Origin: Mesorhizobium amorphae
GTDB lineage: Bacteria; Pseudomonadota; Alphaproteobacteria; Rhizobiales; Rhizobiaceae
Direction of reading: 5' to 3'
DNA length: 64,000 nucleotides
Assembly: GCA_003240775.1 (NCBI GenBank)
Contig: QFNI01000017.1
Location: 4,903 to 68,902, forward strand
The position numbers and the translations under genes were made by a program. Positions within the stretch are counted from its first letter, which is position 1. Each line of letters opens with the position of its first letter. The notes beneath the pieces are model-generated. The model was not told the DNA's origin. It searched no databases and saw nothing but the letters and a program-made list of their open reading frames with translations. Positions 45,505-53,773 of this stretch are shown one piece after another.

Positions 45505-46094
45505 GCGCGAGCGCAACCCGAACCGCCGAGCCCGCTTCGGCGGGCCCGGACCACTTGGCGGAGGCATTCTTCGGGGCCTTCCGCCACCATCCCTCGGGCG
45601 TGGCCATCATCACCGCGGATGCGGGCGAAGGGCCGGTCGCGCTGACCGTCTCCTCGCTGATCTCGGTCAGCCCGGCTCCGCCCACGATCGCGTTCTCGCT
45701 TTCGGCCAGTTCGTCCTCGGCGCGTGTGGTGGAGCGGGCGGAAAGCGTGGTGGTGCATTTCGTGCGGCGCTCCGACATGGCGCTCGCGCGGCTCTGCGCC
45801 ACAAGCGGCTCCGACCGCTTCGGCCCGGGTGTCGCCTGGGATCGCCTGCCCACCGGCGAGCCCTTCTATCCGCAGGTCGATCTCTGGTTTCGTGCAGCAC
45901 TGCGCGACAAGCTGCCCGTTCCCGGCGCCTGCCTGGCGACCGCCGAGCTTCTCGAAGCCTCGCCGCGCTGGACGCTTGCCGGCGTGCAGGAGCCGCTCGT
46001 CTACGCCAACCGCGCCTGGCACGGATTGCACCCGCTGGCCGATGCCGGCCGCGCGCCGCTCTTTCTCTGGCCCGACGATTCGGCGACGTTCTGA
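45501..46094 (+). CDS. flavin reductase component of the two-component monooxygenase
   Basis: 197 residues. Flavin-reductase-like FMN-binding fold: AFRHHPSGVAIITAD, VALTVSSLISVSPAPPTIAF, FSLSASSSSARVV and VHFVR. Supplies reduced flavin to the oxygenase encoded immediately upstream (ATGA overlap). Last gene of the operon starting at 36847; a G/C hairpin follows. Confidence 0.92.
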   Translation: MSASATRTAEPASAGPDHLAEAFFGAFRHHPSGVAIITADAGEGPVALTVSSLISVSPAPPTIAFSLSASSSSARVVERAESVVVHFVRRSDMALARLCATSGSDRFGPGVAWDRLPTGEPFYPQVDLWFRAALRDKLPVPGACLATAELLEASPRWTLAGVQEPLVYANRAWHGLHPLADAGRAPLFLWPDDSATF

Positions 46095-46096
46095 GC

Positions 46097-46124
46097 GCCC
46101 GCCCTTCCCCCGCAAGGGGCGGGC
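46097..46124. terminator. G/C-rich hairpin between convergent genes
   Basis: GCCCGCCC (46097-46104) and GGGCGGGC (46117-46124) form a perfect 8-bp stem in the 34-base space between the flavin reductase and the convergent LysR gene. No U-run on either side, so it is a likely bidirectional end barrier rather than a textbook intrinsic terminator. Confidence 0.55.
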
Positions 46125-46128
46125 GGCC

Positions 46129-47079
46129 TCACATGCTCCACACCACCGCGTTCTCGTGGCGCTTGATCAGGTGCCGCAGCTGCTCGAAGCTCTTGCGCAC
46201 ATGGGCGGCGAAAGCCTCCACCGCGGGCGCGGCCACCGTTTCGGTGCGCCGAAGCAGGCTCAACGCCCGCTCGGGATGGGGGATGTTGACGGGAAGTGCG
46301 GTGATCTCGCCGCTCTTGCGGAAGGCGAACACCACGCTGTGCGGCAGGATGGTCAGGGCGTCGCTCGCCTTGAGGTAATTGATGGCGCTCGTCAGCGAGC
46401 CGCCCGCATAGCGGATCTTGGTCTCGGTCGCGCCCAGCGAGAGAACGAGGCTCCGAAGATCGGCCAGAAGCGGGCTGCCGGGCGGTGGCGCGATCCAGGG
46501 ATAGTCGAGCAGCTCGCTCGGGTCGATCTTGCGGCGCATCAGGAGGGGGTGGAGCACCCGGCAGGCCACCACGTTGCGGCCGGGCAGCACCTCTTGGAAG
46601 CGCAGGCCCGACCCCTCCTCCACCGTGTCCACCGGGCAGACGGCGAGATCGATGCGGTCGGCCGTGATGGCCGCGCGCAGTTCGGGCAGATAGCCGTAGG
46701 ACTGCTCGACCCGCACTTCCGGATAATGCGTCTGGAACTCGGCGATCATGCCCGCGATCAAGGCGTCCATGAAGAAGGGCGTGCCGCCCACCCGCACCAC
46801 GCCCGTGCGTCCTTCGCGAAACCCTTCCACCAGTGCCGAGGCCTTGCGGACAGCGATCAGCATGGCCTGTCCGTGCTCGGCGAGCGCGCGGCCGAGCGGC
46901 GTGGGCTGCAGCGGGCGGCGGCCTTTCAGGAAAAGCGGCTCGCCCACGCGCTTCTCCAGCATGGCGATGGTGCGCGACACGGCGGGCTGGGTCAGCCCCA
47001 AAAGGCTCGCACCCTCCGTCACGCCGCCCTGCTGCACGACGGCTGCAAGCTGCACCAAGTGTCGCTCGTCGATCTTCAT
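46129..47079 (-). CDS. LysR-family regulator of the hydroxyquinol genes (paralogue 1)
   Basis: 316 residues. HTH LVQLAAVVQQGGVTEGASLL and GLTQPAVSRTIAMLEKR, then FLKGRRPLQPTPLG. About half its residues match the regulator at 56585, including the MKI-HLVQLAAV start and GRRP-QPTPLG. Divergent from hydroxyquinol dioxygenase 1; the 82-base gap and its own start codon carry a T-N11-A element (TAGCGAAAAGGCA, 47079-47091). Its effector is probably a pathway phenol or ring-cleavage product. Confidence 0.92.
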   Translation of the reverse strand: MKIDERHLVQLAAVVQQGGVTEGASLLGLTQPAVSRTIAMLEKRVGEPLFLKGRRPLQPTPLGRALAEHGQAMLIAVRKASALVEGFREGRTGVVRVGGTPFFMDALIAGMIAEFQTHYPEVRVEQSYGYLPELRAAITADRIDLAVCPVDTVEEGSGLRFQEVLPGRNVVACRVLHPLLMRRKIDPSELLDYPWIAPPPGSPLLADLRSLVLSLGATETKIRYAGGSLTSAINYLKASDALTILPHSVVFAFRKSGEITALPVNIPHPERALSLLRRTETVAAPAVEAFAAHVRKSFEQLRHLIKRHENAVVWSM

Positions 47080-47161
47080 AGCGAAAAGGCATATTAAGAC
47101 CGCGAGAAATGATCAAGCGCTCTGTGAGGCCCTGATAGGGTCGCTTCCGTGGGGAGGACGC

Positions 47162-48022
47162 ATGGGCGCCACACCGTTCAACACGAGCAATTCGGCCGAC
47201 CTTGTCGCCGGCCGCATCCGTGCGGATGCCGGCGGCGCGCTGCCCGCCTTCCTGCACTCGCTGATCGACCACGTGCATGCGATCGTGCGCGAGACGCATC
47301 CAAGCCGTGCCGACTGGCGCCGGGCCATCGAGTTCCTGACCGAAGTGGGCCACGCGAGCGACAGCCACCGCCAGGAATGGGTGCTTTTGTCCGACCTGCT
47401 CGGCGTCACCGCGCTCGTGGAGGAATTGAACAGCAAGCGGCCCAAGGCCGCCACGCCCAACACCGTGCGCGGTCCCTTCTACCGGGCCGACGCGCCGAAG
47501 CTGCCACTCGGTGCATCCATCTCGCTCGATGGCGTGGGCGAGCCGCTCGAGGTTTCCGGCACGGTGCGCGATCTTGACGGCCATCCGATCGCGGGCGCCG
47601 TGATCGAGACCTGGCAGGCGAACGCCGCGGGCTTCTACGAGAACCAGCAGCCCGATCTTCAGCCCGAGTTCAACCTGCGCGGCGTGTTCCAGACCGATGC
47701 CGCCGGCGCCTTCCGCTACCGCACGGTGAAGCCCGGCGGGGTGCTCGTGCCGCGCGACGGGCCGGTGGGGCGCGTGCTGGGCGAGATGGGCTTTTCGCTG
47801 CGCCGCCCCGCGCACCTCCATTTCCTGGTCAAGGCGGACGGCTTCGAGACCATCTCCACCCATGTCTATGACGGCCGCGACCCGCATCTCGGCGAGGACG
47901 CGCTGTTCGGCGTGAAGCCCGAATTGATCGGCGACATTCGCCGCAAGGAGAGCGGCGAAGGCTGGCAGCTCGGCTTCGCCTTTGCGATGGTGCGCGAGCG
48001 GCGCAGTCGCGGGAAGGCATGA
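47162..48022 (+). CDS. intradiol ring-cleavage dioxygenase, hydroxyquinol 1,2-dioxygenase type (copy 1)
   Basis: 286 residues, within the usual length for hydroxyquinol 1,2-dioxygenases. These Fe(III) enzymes open 1,2,4-trihydroxybenzene to maleylacetate. Ligand tyrosines are in AAGFYENQQPD (about residue 160) and AFRYRTVKPGG; ligand histidines in RRPAHLHFLV. The N-terminal helical dimerisation region (EWVLLSDLLGVTALVEEL) and GPFYRADAP are typical. GGGGAGGA precedes the ATG at 47162. The stop overlaps maleylacetate reductase, the next enzyme in the path. Confidence 0.92.
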   Translation: MGATPFNTSNSADLVAGRIRADAGGALPAFLHSLIDHVHAIVRETHPSRADWRRAIEFLTEVGHASDSHRQEWVLLSDLLGVTALVEELNSKRPKAATPNTVRGPFYRADAPKLPLGASISLDGVGEPLEVSGTVRDLDGHPIAGAVIETWQANAAGFYENQQPDLQPEFNLRGVFQTDAAGAFRYRTVKPGGVLVPRDGPVGRVLGEMGFSLRRPAHLHFLVKADGFETISTHVYDGRDPHLGEDALFGVKPELIGDIRRKESGEGWQLGFAFAMVRERRSRGKA

Positions 48023-49080
48023 GCATGGACTTCTCCCATCAGGGCAGCCCCGCGCGCATCGTCTTCGGTCGGGGCCGCAGCGCCGAGATCGGCGAATGGA
48101 TCGGAAAGCTCGGCTGCGCTCGTGCGCTTGTGCTCGCGACGCCCCACCAGGCCGAGGACGGCGCAAGGCTGGCCGAGCGGCTGGGCGGGCTCGCCGTCGG
48201 CGTCTTCGCGGAAGCCGCCATGCACACGCCGGTCGAGGTATCCGAGCGCGCGGTGGCCTATGCCGAGCGGCTGGGCGCCGATTGCGTGGTGGCGCTTGGC
48301 GGGGGTTCGACGATCGGGCTCGGCAAGGCCATCGCGCTGCGCACCGACCTGCCCCAGATCGCCGTTCCCACCACCTATGCGGGCTCGGAAGCCACCCCCA
48401 TCCTCGGTCAGACCGAAGGCGGCAGGAAGACCACGCAGCGCTCGCCCAAGGTGCTGCCTGAGGTGGTGATCTACGATCCCGACCTTTCGGCCGGCCTCCC
48501 TGTCGCGATGAGTGTGACGAGCGGTCTCAACGCCATCGCCCACGCGGCGGAAGGCCTCTATGCGCCCGACCGCAGCCCGATCACCACCTTGATGGCTGTG
48601 GAAGGGATGCGCGCGCTCCATGCGGCGCTGCCCGTGATCGTCGCGACGCCCGACGACGCCGAGGCGCGAAGCGGAGCGCTCTACGGCGCGTGGCTCTGCG
48701 GCACGGTGCTCGGCCAGGTGGCCATGTCGCTGCACCACAAGATCTGCCACACGCTGGGCGGCTCCTTCGACATGCCGCATGCCGAGACCCATGCGGTGAT
48801 GCTGCCCCACACGGTGGGCTTCAACGCGGCCGCCGTGCCCGAATCGACCGCGCCGATCGCGGAAATCTTCGGCGCCACTCCCGGCCGGGGCCTTCACGCC
48901 TTCGCCCAGCGCCTCGGCAGCCCCCTCAGCCTGCGCGAGCTCGGCCTGCGGGAGGCCGATCTCGACCGCGCGGCGGAGATTGCCACCGAAAGCCCCTACG
49001 CCAATCCACGCGCCTTCGATCGCCTTGCCATCCGGGCCCTTCTGGAGGACGCATGGCATGGGCGAGCGCCGCCGCACTGA
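48019..49080 (+). CDS. maleylacetate reductase (iron-containing ADH family)
   Basis: 353 residues, the normal length. Reduces maleylacetate to 3-oxoadipate with NAD(P)H. Markers are ALGGGSTIGLGKAIALRT, VPTTYAGSEATPILG, NAIAHAAEGLYAPD and KICHTLGGSFDMPHAETHAV, the region that carries the family's metal-ligand histidines. ATGA overlap with hydroxyquinol dioxygenase 1. Its product feeds PcaIJ and PcaF encoded at 33274-35887. Confidence 0.95.
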   Translation: MSMDFSHQGSPARIVFGRGRSAEIGEWIGKLGCARALVLATPHQAEDGARLAERLGGLAVGVFAEAAMHTPVEVSERAVAYAERLGADCVVALGGGSTIGLGKAIALRTDLPQIAVPTTYAGSEATPILGQTEGGRKTTQRSPKVLPEVVIYDPDLSAGLPVAMSVTSGLNAIAHAAEGLYAPDRSPITTLMAVEGMRALHAALPVIVATPDDAEARSGALYGAWLCGTVLGQVAMSLHHKICHTLGGSFDMPHAETHAVMLPHTVGFNAAAVPESTAPIAEIFGATPGRGLHAFAQRLGSPLSLRELGLREADLDRAAEIATESPYANPRAFDRLAIRALLEDAWHGRAPPH

Positions 49081-49108
49081 CTGAACCGTCTTTTGGGAGG
49101 AGACGATC

Positions 49109-50389
49109 ATGATCACTAGACGCAGACTTCTGAAATCCGCAGCCGCCACCGGCGCGCTGGCCGCCACCACATCCGGCTTCGCCATGCCGGCCATCGCGCA
49201 GGGCGCGGCGATCAAGCTCGGCTATGTCAGCCCCCAGACGGGGCCGCTCGCGGCATTCGCCGAAGCCGACAAGTTCATCATCGACGGCTTCCTGAAGGCC
49301 ACCCAGGCGGCGGGCCTCAACTACGAGGTGGTGGTGAAGGACAGCCAGTCCAATCCCAACCGCGCGGCAGAAGTCACCAACGAGCTGATCGTCAACGACG
49401 AGGTCAACCTCGTGCTCGTCGCGTCCACGCCCGAGACCACCAACCCCGTGGCGACCACCTGCGAAGCGGAGGGCATGCCCTGCATCTCGACGGCTGCCCC
49501 CTGGCAGCCCTGGTTCATCGGCCAGCAGGGCAACCCCGGCGACCCCGGCTCGTGGAAGCCCTTCGAGAGCGTGTTCCACTTCTTCTGGGGCCTGGAAGAC
49601 GTGATCGCCGTCTTCACCAACATGTGGGGCCAGATCGACACCAACAAGAAGGTGGGCGGGCTCTTCCCCAATGACGGCGACGGCAATGCCTGGGGCGACA
49701 CCCAGGTGGGCTTTCCGCCCGTGCTTGCCCAGGGCGGCTACACGCTCAACGACCCCGGCCGCTACCAGAACCTGTCGGACGACTTCTCCGCCCAGATCAA
49801 CGCCTTCAAGGGCGAGGGCGTGGAGATCGTCACCGGCGTGATGATCCCGCCCGACTTCACCACCTTCTGGAACCAGGCCCAGCAGCAGGGCTTCCGGCCG
49901 AAGATCGCCTCGGTCGGCAAGGCGATCCTGTTTCCGCAGGCGGTGGAAGCGCTCGGAAAGAACGGCCACAACCTGTCCTCGGAGGTCTGGTGGTCGCCTT
50001 CGCACCCGTTCAAGTCCTCGCTCACGGGCGAAACCTGCCAGCAGGTGGCCGACGGCTTCACGGCTGCCACCAAGCGCCCCTGGACCCAGCCCATCGGCTT
50101 CGTGCACGCCTTGTTCGAAATGGCGGCCGACGTGATGAAGCGCGCGGACCCGACCGACAGCGCGGCCGTGATCGCGGCCATCGCGGCGAGCCAGCTCGAC
50201 ACCATCGTCGGCCGCGTCGCCTGGGACGGGGCGAGTGTGCCGCCCTTCGCCGCCAAGAACGTCGCCAAGACCCCGCTCGTCGGCGGCCAGTGGCGACTGA
50301 AGGACGGCGGCGGCTACGATCTGGTGATCGTGGACAACAAGACCGCGCCCCAGATCCCGACCGGCGGCCAGATGGAAGCCATCGCCTGA
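49109..50389 (+). CDS. Liv-type ABC substrate-binding protein, aromatic operon 2
   Basis: 426 residues. Tat-like start TRRRLLKSAAATGALA with cleavage near AIAQ. Mature part AIKLGYVSPQTGPLAAFAEA and VVVKDSQSNPNRAAEVTNEL. Paralogue of the receptor at 37732. GGGAGGAGA precedes the ATG. Expected to bind a phenolic or related ring compound handled by the flanking dioxygenases. Confidence 0.92.
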   Translation: MITRRRLLKSAAATGALAATTSGFAMPAIAQGAAIKLGYVSPQTGPLAAFAEADKFIIDGFLKATQAAGLNYEVVVKDSQSNPNRAAEVTNELIVNDEVNLVLVASTPETTNPVATTCEAEGMPCISTAAPWQPWFIGQQGNPGDPGSWKPFESVFHFFWGLEDVIAVFTNMWGQIDTNKKVGGLFPNDGDGNAWGDTQVGFPPVLAQGGYTLNDPGRYQNLSDDFSAQINAFKGEGVEIVTGVMIPPDFTTFWNQAQQQGFRPKIASVGKAILFPQAVEALGKNGHNLSSEVWWSPSHPFKSSLTGETCQQVADGFTAATKRPWTQPIGFVHALFEMAADVMKRADPTDSAAVIAAIAASQLDTIVGRVAWDGASVPPFAAKNVAKTPLVGGQWRLKDGGGYDLVIVDNKTAPQIPTGGQMEAIA

Positions 50390-50398
50390 TTGCGCGCG

Positions 50399-51118
50399 AT
50401 GCCGATCCTCGCCCTTTCCGACGTGTCCAAGAGCTTCGGCGCCCTCGTGGTCGCCGAGCGCGTCACGTTCGCGCTTGAAAAGGGCGAGGCGCTCGGCATC
50501 GTCGGCCCCAACGGGGCCGGCAAGTCCACCTTGTTCAACCTCATCACCGGCAACATCCGGGTGGACAGCGGAACCGTGGAGTTCGACGGCCGCGACGTGA
50601 CGCGCGCGCCGCCCATGGCGCGCTGCCTGGCCGGGCTCGGGCGCACGTTCCAGATCCCCCAGCCCTTCGACAAGTTGTCGGTGTTCGAGAACCTGCTGGT
50701 TGCCGCCTCCTTCGGCTCCAACCGTGCGGAGGCGGATGTCGGCGAGCGCTGTGCCCTGATCCTGGAAGAGACCGGCCTCATCCGCCGCGCCAACCAGCCG
50801 GCGGGAACGCTTGGCCTGCTCGACCGCAAGCGGCTGGAACTCGCACGTGCGCTGGCGACCGAGCCCAAGCTCCTGCTGCTCGACGAGATCGCGGGCGGGC
50901 TGACCGAGGGCGAGTGCGGCGAGCTTGTCGCGCTGATCCGCGCGATCCACGCGCGGGGCGCCTCCATCATCTGGATCGAGCACGTCCTGCACGCGCTCAC
51001 CTCCGTCGTGTCGCGCATCCTGGTGCTCAATTTCGGCCGCGTGATCGCCGAAGGAGCCGCGGACGAGGTGATGGAGCGCGCAGAGGTCCGCGAGATCTAT
51101 CTGGGGATCGAGGTCTGA
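50399..51118 (+). CDS. Liv-type ABC ATPase (LivG family), aromatic operon 2
   Basis: 239 residues. Walker A GPNGAGKST, GLGRTFQIPQPFDKLSVFEN, degenerate signature GTLGLLDRKRLELARAL and Walker B LLLLDEIAGGLTEGE. It shares the non-canonical signature and Glu-Ile Walker B with the protein at 39117, showing that the two cassettes descend from one ancestor. ATG at 50399; an in-frame TTG at 50390 directly follows the previous stop. Confidence 0.92.
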   Translation: MPILALSDVSKSFGALVVAERVTFALEKGEALGIVGPNGAGKSTLFNLITGNIRVDSGTVEFDGRDVTRAPPMARCLAGLGRTFQIPQPFDKLSVFENLLVAASFGSNRAEADVGERCALILEETGLIRRANQPAGTLGLLDRKRLELARALATEPKLLLLDEIAGGLTEGECGELVALIRAIHARGASIIWIEHVLHALTSVVSRILVLNFGRVIAEGAADEVMERAEVREIYLGIEV

Positions 51119-51828
51119 TGCCCCTTCTCGAAACCCGCGGGCTCCAATCCTTCTACGGCGATTTCCAGGCTTTGTTCGGCGTGGACATCACGCTGGAGCA
51201 AGGCGAGACATTGGCCGTGATCGGCGCCAACGGCGCGGGCAAGTCGACGCTGATGCGCTCGATCGCGGGCGTGCTGCGCAACGCGCCCGACCAGATCCTG
51301 TTCGAGGGCCGCCCGGTGGGCGCGCTTTCCGCCCCCGACATCGTGGCGCTCGGCATCGCCATGGTGCCGGAGGGGCGCAAGCTCTTCCCTTCGCTGTCGG
51401 TGGAGGAGAACCTCCTGATCGGCCGCTACGGCCGCGCGGTGGACGGGCCGTGGAACCTCCAAGCGATCTACGACCTCTTCCCCGTGCTGCGCGAGCGCCG
51501 CCGCAACCCCGGCACCGCCCTTTCCGGCGGCCAGCAGCAGATGGTGGCGATCGGGCGCGCCTTGATGTCCAACCCCCGCGTGCTGCTCTGCGACGAGCTG
51601 AGCCTCGGCCTCGCCCCCGTGGTCATCAAGGATATCTACGCGGCCTTCCCCCGTATCCGCGCGAGCGGAGCATCGCTCGTGATCGTGGAGCAGGACATCG
51701 GCCAGGCCATGAAGGTGGCCGACCGCCTGTGCTGCATGATCGAGGGCCGCGTGACGCTTGCGGGCCGCGCGTCGGCCATCAGCCGCGACGAGATCCACGC
51801 CGCCTATTTCGGGACGCGCCCGCGATGA
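51118..51828 (+). CDS. Liv-type ABC ATPase (LivF family), aromatic operon 2
   Basis: 236 residues. Walker A GANGAGKST, GIAMVPEGRKLFPSLSVEEN, signature LSGGQQQMVAIGRAL, Walker B LLCDELSLGLAPVV. One-base TGATG overlap with the LivG gene and four-base overlap with LivH. Confidence 0.92.
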   Translation: MPLLETRGLQSFYGDFQALFGVDITLEQGETLAVIGANGAGKSTLMRSIAGVLRNAPDQILFEGRPVGALSAPDIVALGIAMVPEGRKLFPSLSVEENLLIGRYGRAVDGPWNLQAIYDLFPVLRERRRNPGTALSGGQQQMVAIGRALMSNPRVLLCDELSLGLAPVVIKDIYAAFPRIRASGASLVIVEQDIGQAMKVADRLCCMIEGRVTLAGRASAISRDEIHAAYFGTRPR

Positions 51829-52688
51829 ACTGGCTCGACACCATCGTCCAGGGCATCCTGCTCGGCGGGCTCTATGCGCTCTTCGCCGCGGGCCTGAGCC
51901 TCGTCTTCGGCGTGATGCGGCTCGTCAACCTCGCCCATGGCGACCTGATCGTGATGGGCGCCTTCCTGATCTTGGTTCTGGTCACGACGCTTGGCCTCAA
52001 CCCGTTCCTGGCGGCCCTCGTCGCGCTGCCCGTGATGTTCCTGCTCGGTTTCGGGCTGCAGTTCCTGGTGCTCAACCGCACGATCGGCCCCGACATCCTG
52101 CCGCCGCTTCTCGTCACCTTCGGGCTGTCGGTGGTGATCCAGAACGCGCTTCTGGAAGGCTTCTCCGCCGACAGCCGCCGCATCGGCGCGGGCGCTCTGG
52201 AAACCGCCTCCATCCCGCTCGGCCCCGTCACCGTCGGCACCATGCCGCTCCTGACCTTCGCTTCGGCGCTCGCCGTGATCGGGGGCCTGAACATCCTCTT
52301 CTACCGCACGAGCCTGGGCCGCGCCTTCCGCGCCACCTCCGACGATCCCGTCACAGCCGGCCTGATGGGCATCCGCCCGGCCGCGGTCTTCGCGCGCGCC
52401 ACGGGGATCGCGATGGTGGTCGCCACCATCGCCGCCCTTTATCTCGGCACCCGCGCGAATTTCGATCCAACCGTCGGCCCCGCCCGCCTGATCTACGCCT
52501 TCGAGGCGGTCATCATCGGAGGCCTGGGCTCGTTCTGGGGCACGCTGGCGGGCGGCGTCATCATCGGCGTCGCGCAGACGGTGGGCGCGCGCATCAACCC
52601 CGAATGGCAGATCCTCGCGGGCCACATCGCGTTTCTCGTCGTGCTTCTCTTCCGCCCGCGCGGCATCTTCCCGAGGGCGACCGACTGA
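51825..52688 (+). CDS. Liv-type ABC permease (LivH family), aromatic operon 2
   Basis: 287 residues. IVQGILLGGLYALFAAGLSL, FGVMRLVNLAHGDLIVMG, loop GRAFRATSDDPVTAGLMGIR and EAVIIGGLGSFWGTLAGGV. Inner-membrane subunit of the second aromatic importer. Confidence 0.92.
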   Translation: MNWLDTIVQGILLGGLYALFAAGLSLVFGVMRLVNLAHGDLIVMGAFLILVLVTTLGLNPFLAALVALPVMFLLGFGLQFLVLNRTIGPDILPPLLVTFGLSVVIQNALLEGFSADSRRIGAGALETASIPLGPVTVGTMPLLTFASALAVIGGLNILFYRTSLGRAFRATSDDPVTAGLMGIRPAAVFARATGIAMVVATIAALYLGTRANFDPTVGPARLIYAFEAVIIGGLGSFWGTLAGGVIIGVAQTVGARINPEWQILAGHIAFLVVLLFRPRGIFPRATD

Positions 52689-53773
52689 TGACCGCCCTTT
52701 CCTCCCCCGGCTGGTCGGTCCGCACGGGCACCCGCGCCTCGACCTTGGCCGCGATCGTCGCCTGGGCGATCCTCGCGCTCGGCTTCGCAGCCCCCTTGTT
52801 TTTGAGTCGCGGCGCAATCCAGGACCTGTTCTTCATCTTCACCATGCTGACGCTCGCGCAGTGCTGGAACCTGCTTGCGGGCTATACCGGTCTCGTCTCG
52901 GTCGGCCAGCAGGCCTTTGTGGGCCTCGGCGCCTACGCGCTCTTCGGCACCGTGATCCTGCTCGGCCTCGACCCGCTCTGGGGCATCCTGCTCGCGGGCG
53001 TCCTGGCGGTGCTTCTCGCCATTCCCACGGCGTTCTTCGTGTTCCGCCTGGCGGGAGCCTATTTCGCCATCGGCACATGGGTGATCGCCGAGGTGGTGCG
53101 CCTACTTCTCGCCCAGTGGCGCGCGCTCGGCGGCGGCACGGGCACCTCCCTGCCCCCTGCCGCCGTGCGCGACATGACGGGCGTTTCCTGGGTGGCGGAC
53201 CTCTTCGGCGTGCGCGCAGCACAAGCCGCCGACATCCTGTGCTACTGGCTCGCGCTCGCGCTCGCGGCCGGCACCATCTTCGGCATCCTCTCGCTCCTGC
53301 GCTCGCGCAGGGGCCTGGGCCTCGCCGCCATGCGCGACAATCCACTGGCGGCATCGGCCATCGGCGTCGATCCCACCCGCATGAAGGCCGGCGTCTACCT
53401 TGCGGCCGCCTTCGTCACAGGGCTGACGGGCGCGCTCATCTATCTCCGCACCGCTCGCATCTCGCCCGACGCCGCCTTCTCCGTCACCGACTGGACGGCC
53501 TATGTCATCTTCATCGTCGTGATCGGCGGCATCGGCACGATCGAAGGCCCGATCGTCGGCGTGCTCGTCTTCTTCCTTTTGCGCACCGCACTCGCCGATT
53601 GGGGCTCCTGGTACCTCCTGGTGCTCGGCGCTCTCGGCATCGCTGTGATGCTGTTTGCCCCGCGCGGCCTCTGGGGCCTCGTTTCCGCCCGCACGGGGCT
53701 CGAACTCTTTCCGGTCCGCCGCATCCTGGCCGGGCCCATTCCTCGAAAGGACACCACTCATGGCGGAGATTGA
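52688..53773 (+). CDS. Liv-type ABC permease (LivM family), aromatic operon 2
   Basis: 361 residues. FTMLTLAQCWNLLAGYTGLV, VGQQAFVGLGAYALFGTV, loop LGLAAMRDNPLAASAIGVD. TGATG overlap with livH; its C-terminal 14 bases overlap the TfdB-like hydroxylase gene, coupling transport to catabolism. Confidence 0.92.
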   Translation: MTALSSPGWSVRTGTRASTLAAIVAWAILALGFAAPLFLSRGAIQDLFFIFTMLTLAQCWNLLAGYTGLVSVGQQAFVGLGAYALFGTVILLGLDPLWGILLAGVLAVLLAIPTAFFVFRLAGAYFAIGTWVIAEVVRLLLAQWRALGGGTGTSLPPAAVRDMTGVSWVADLFGVRAAQAADILCYWLALALAAGTIFGILSLLRSRRGLGLAAMRDNPLAASAIGVDPTRMKAGVYLAAAFVTGLTGALIYLRTARISPDAAFSVTDWTAYVIFIVVIGGIGTIEGPIVGVLVFFLLRTALADWGSWYLLVLGALGIAVMLFAPRGLWGLVSARTGLELFPVRRILAGPIPRKDTTHGGD

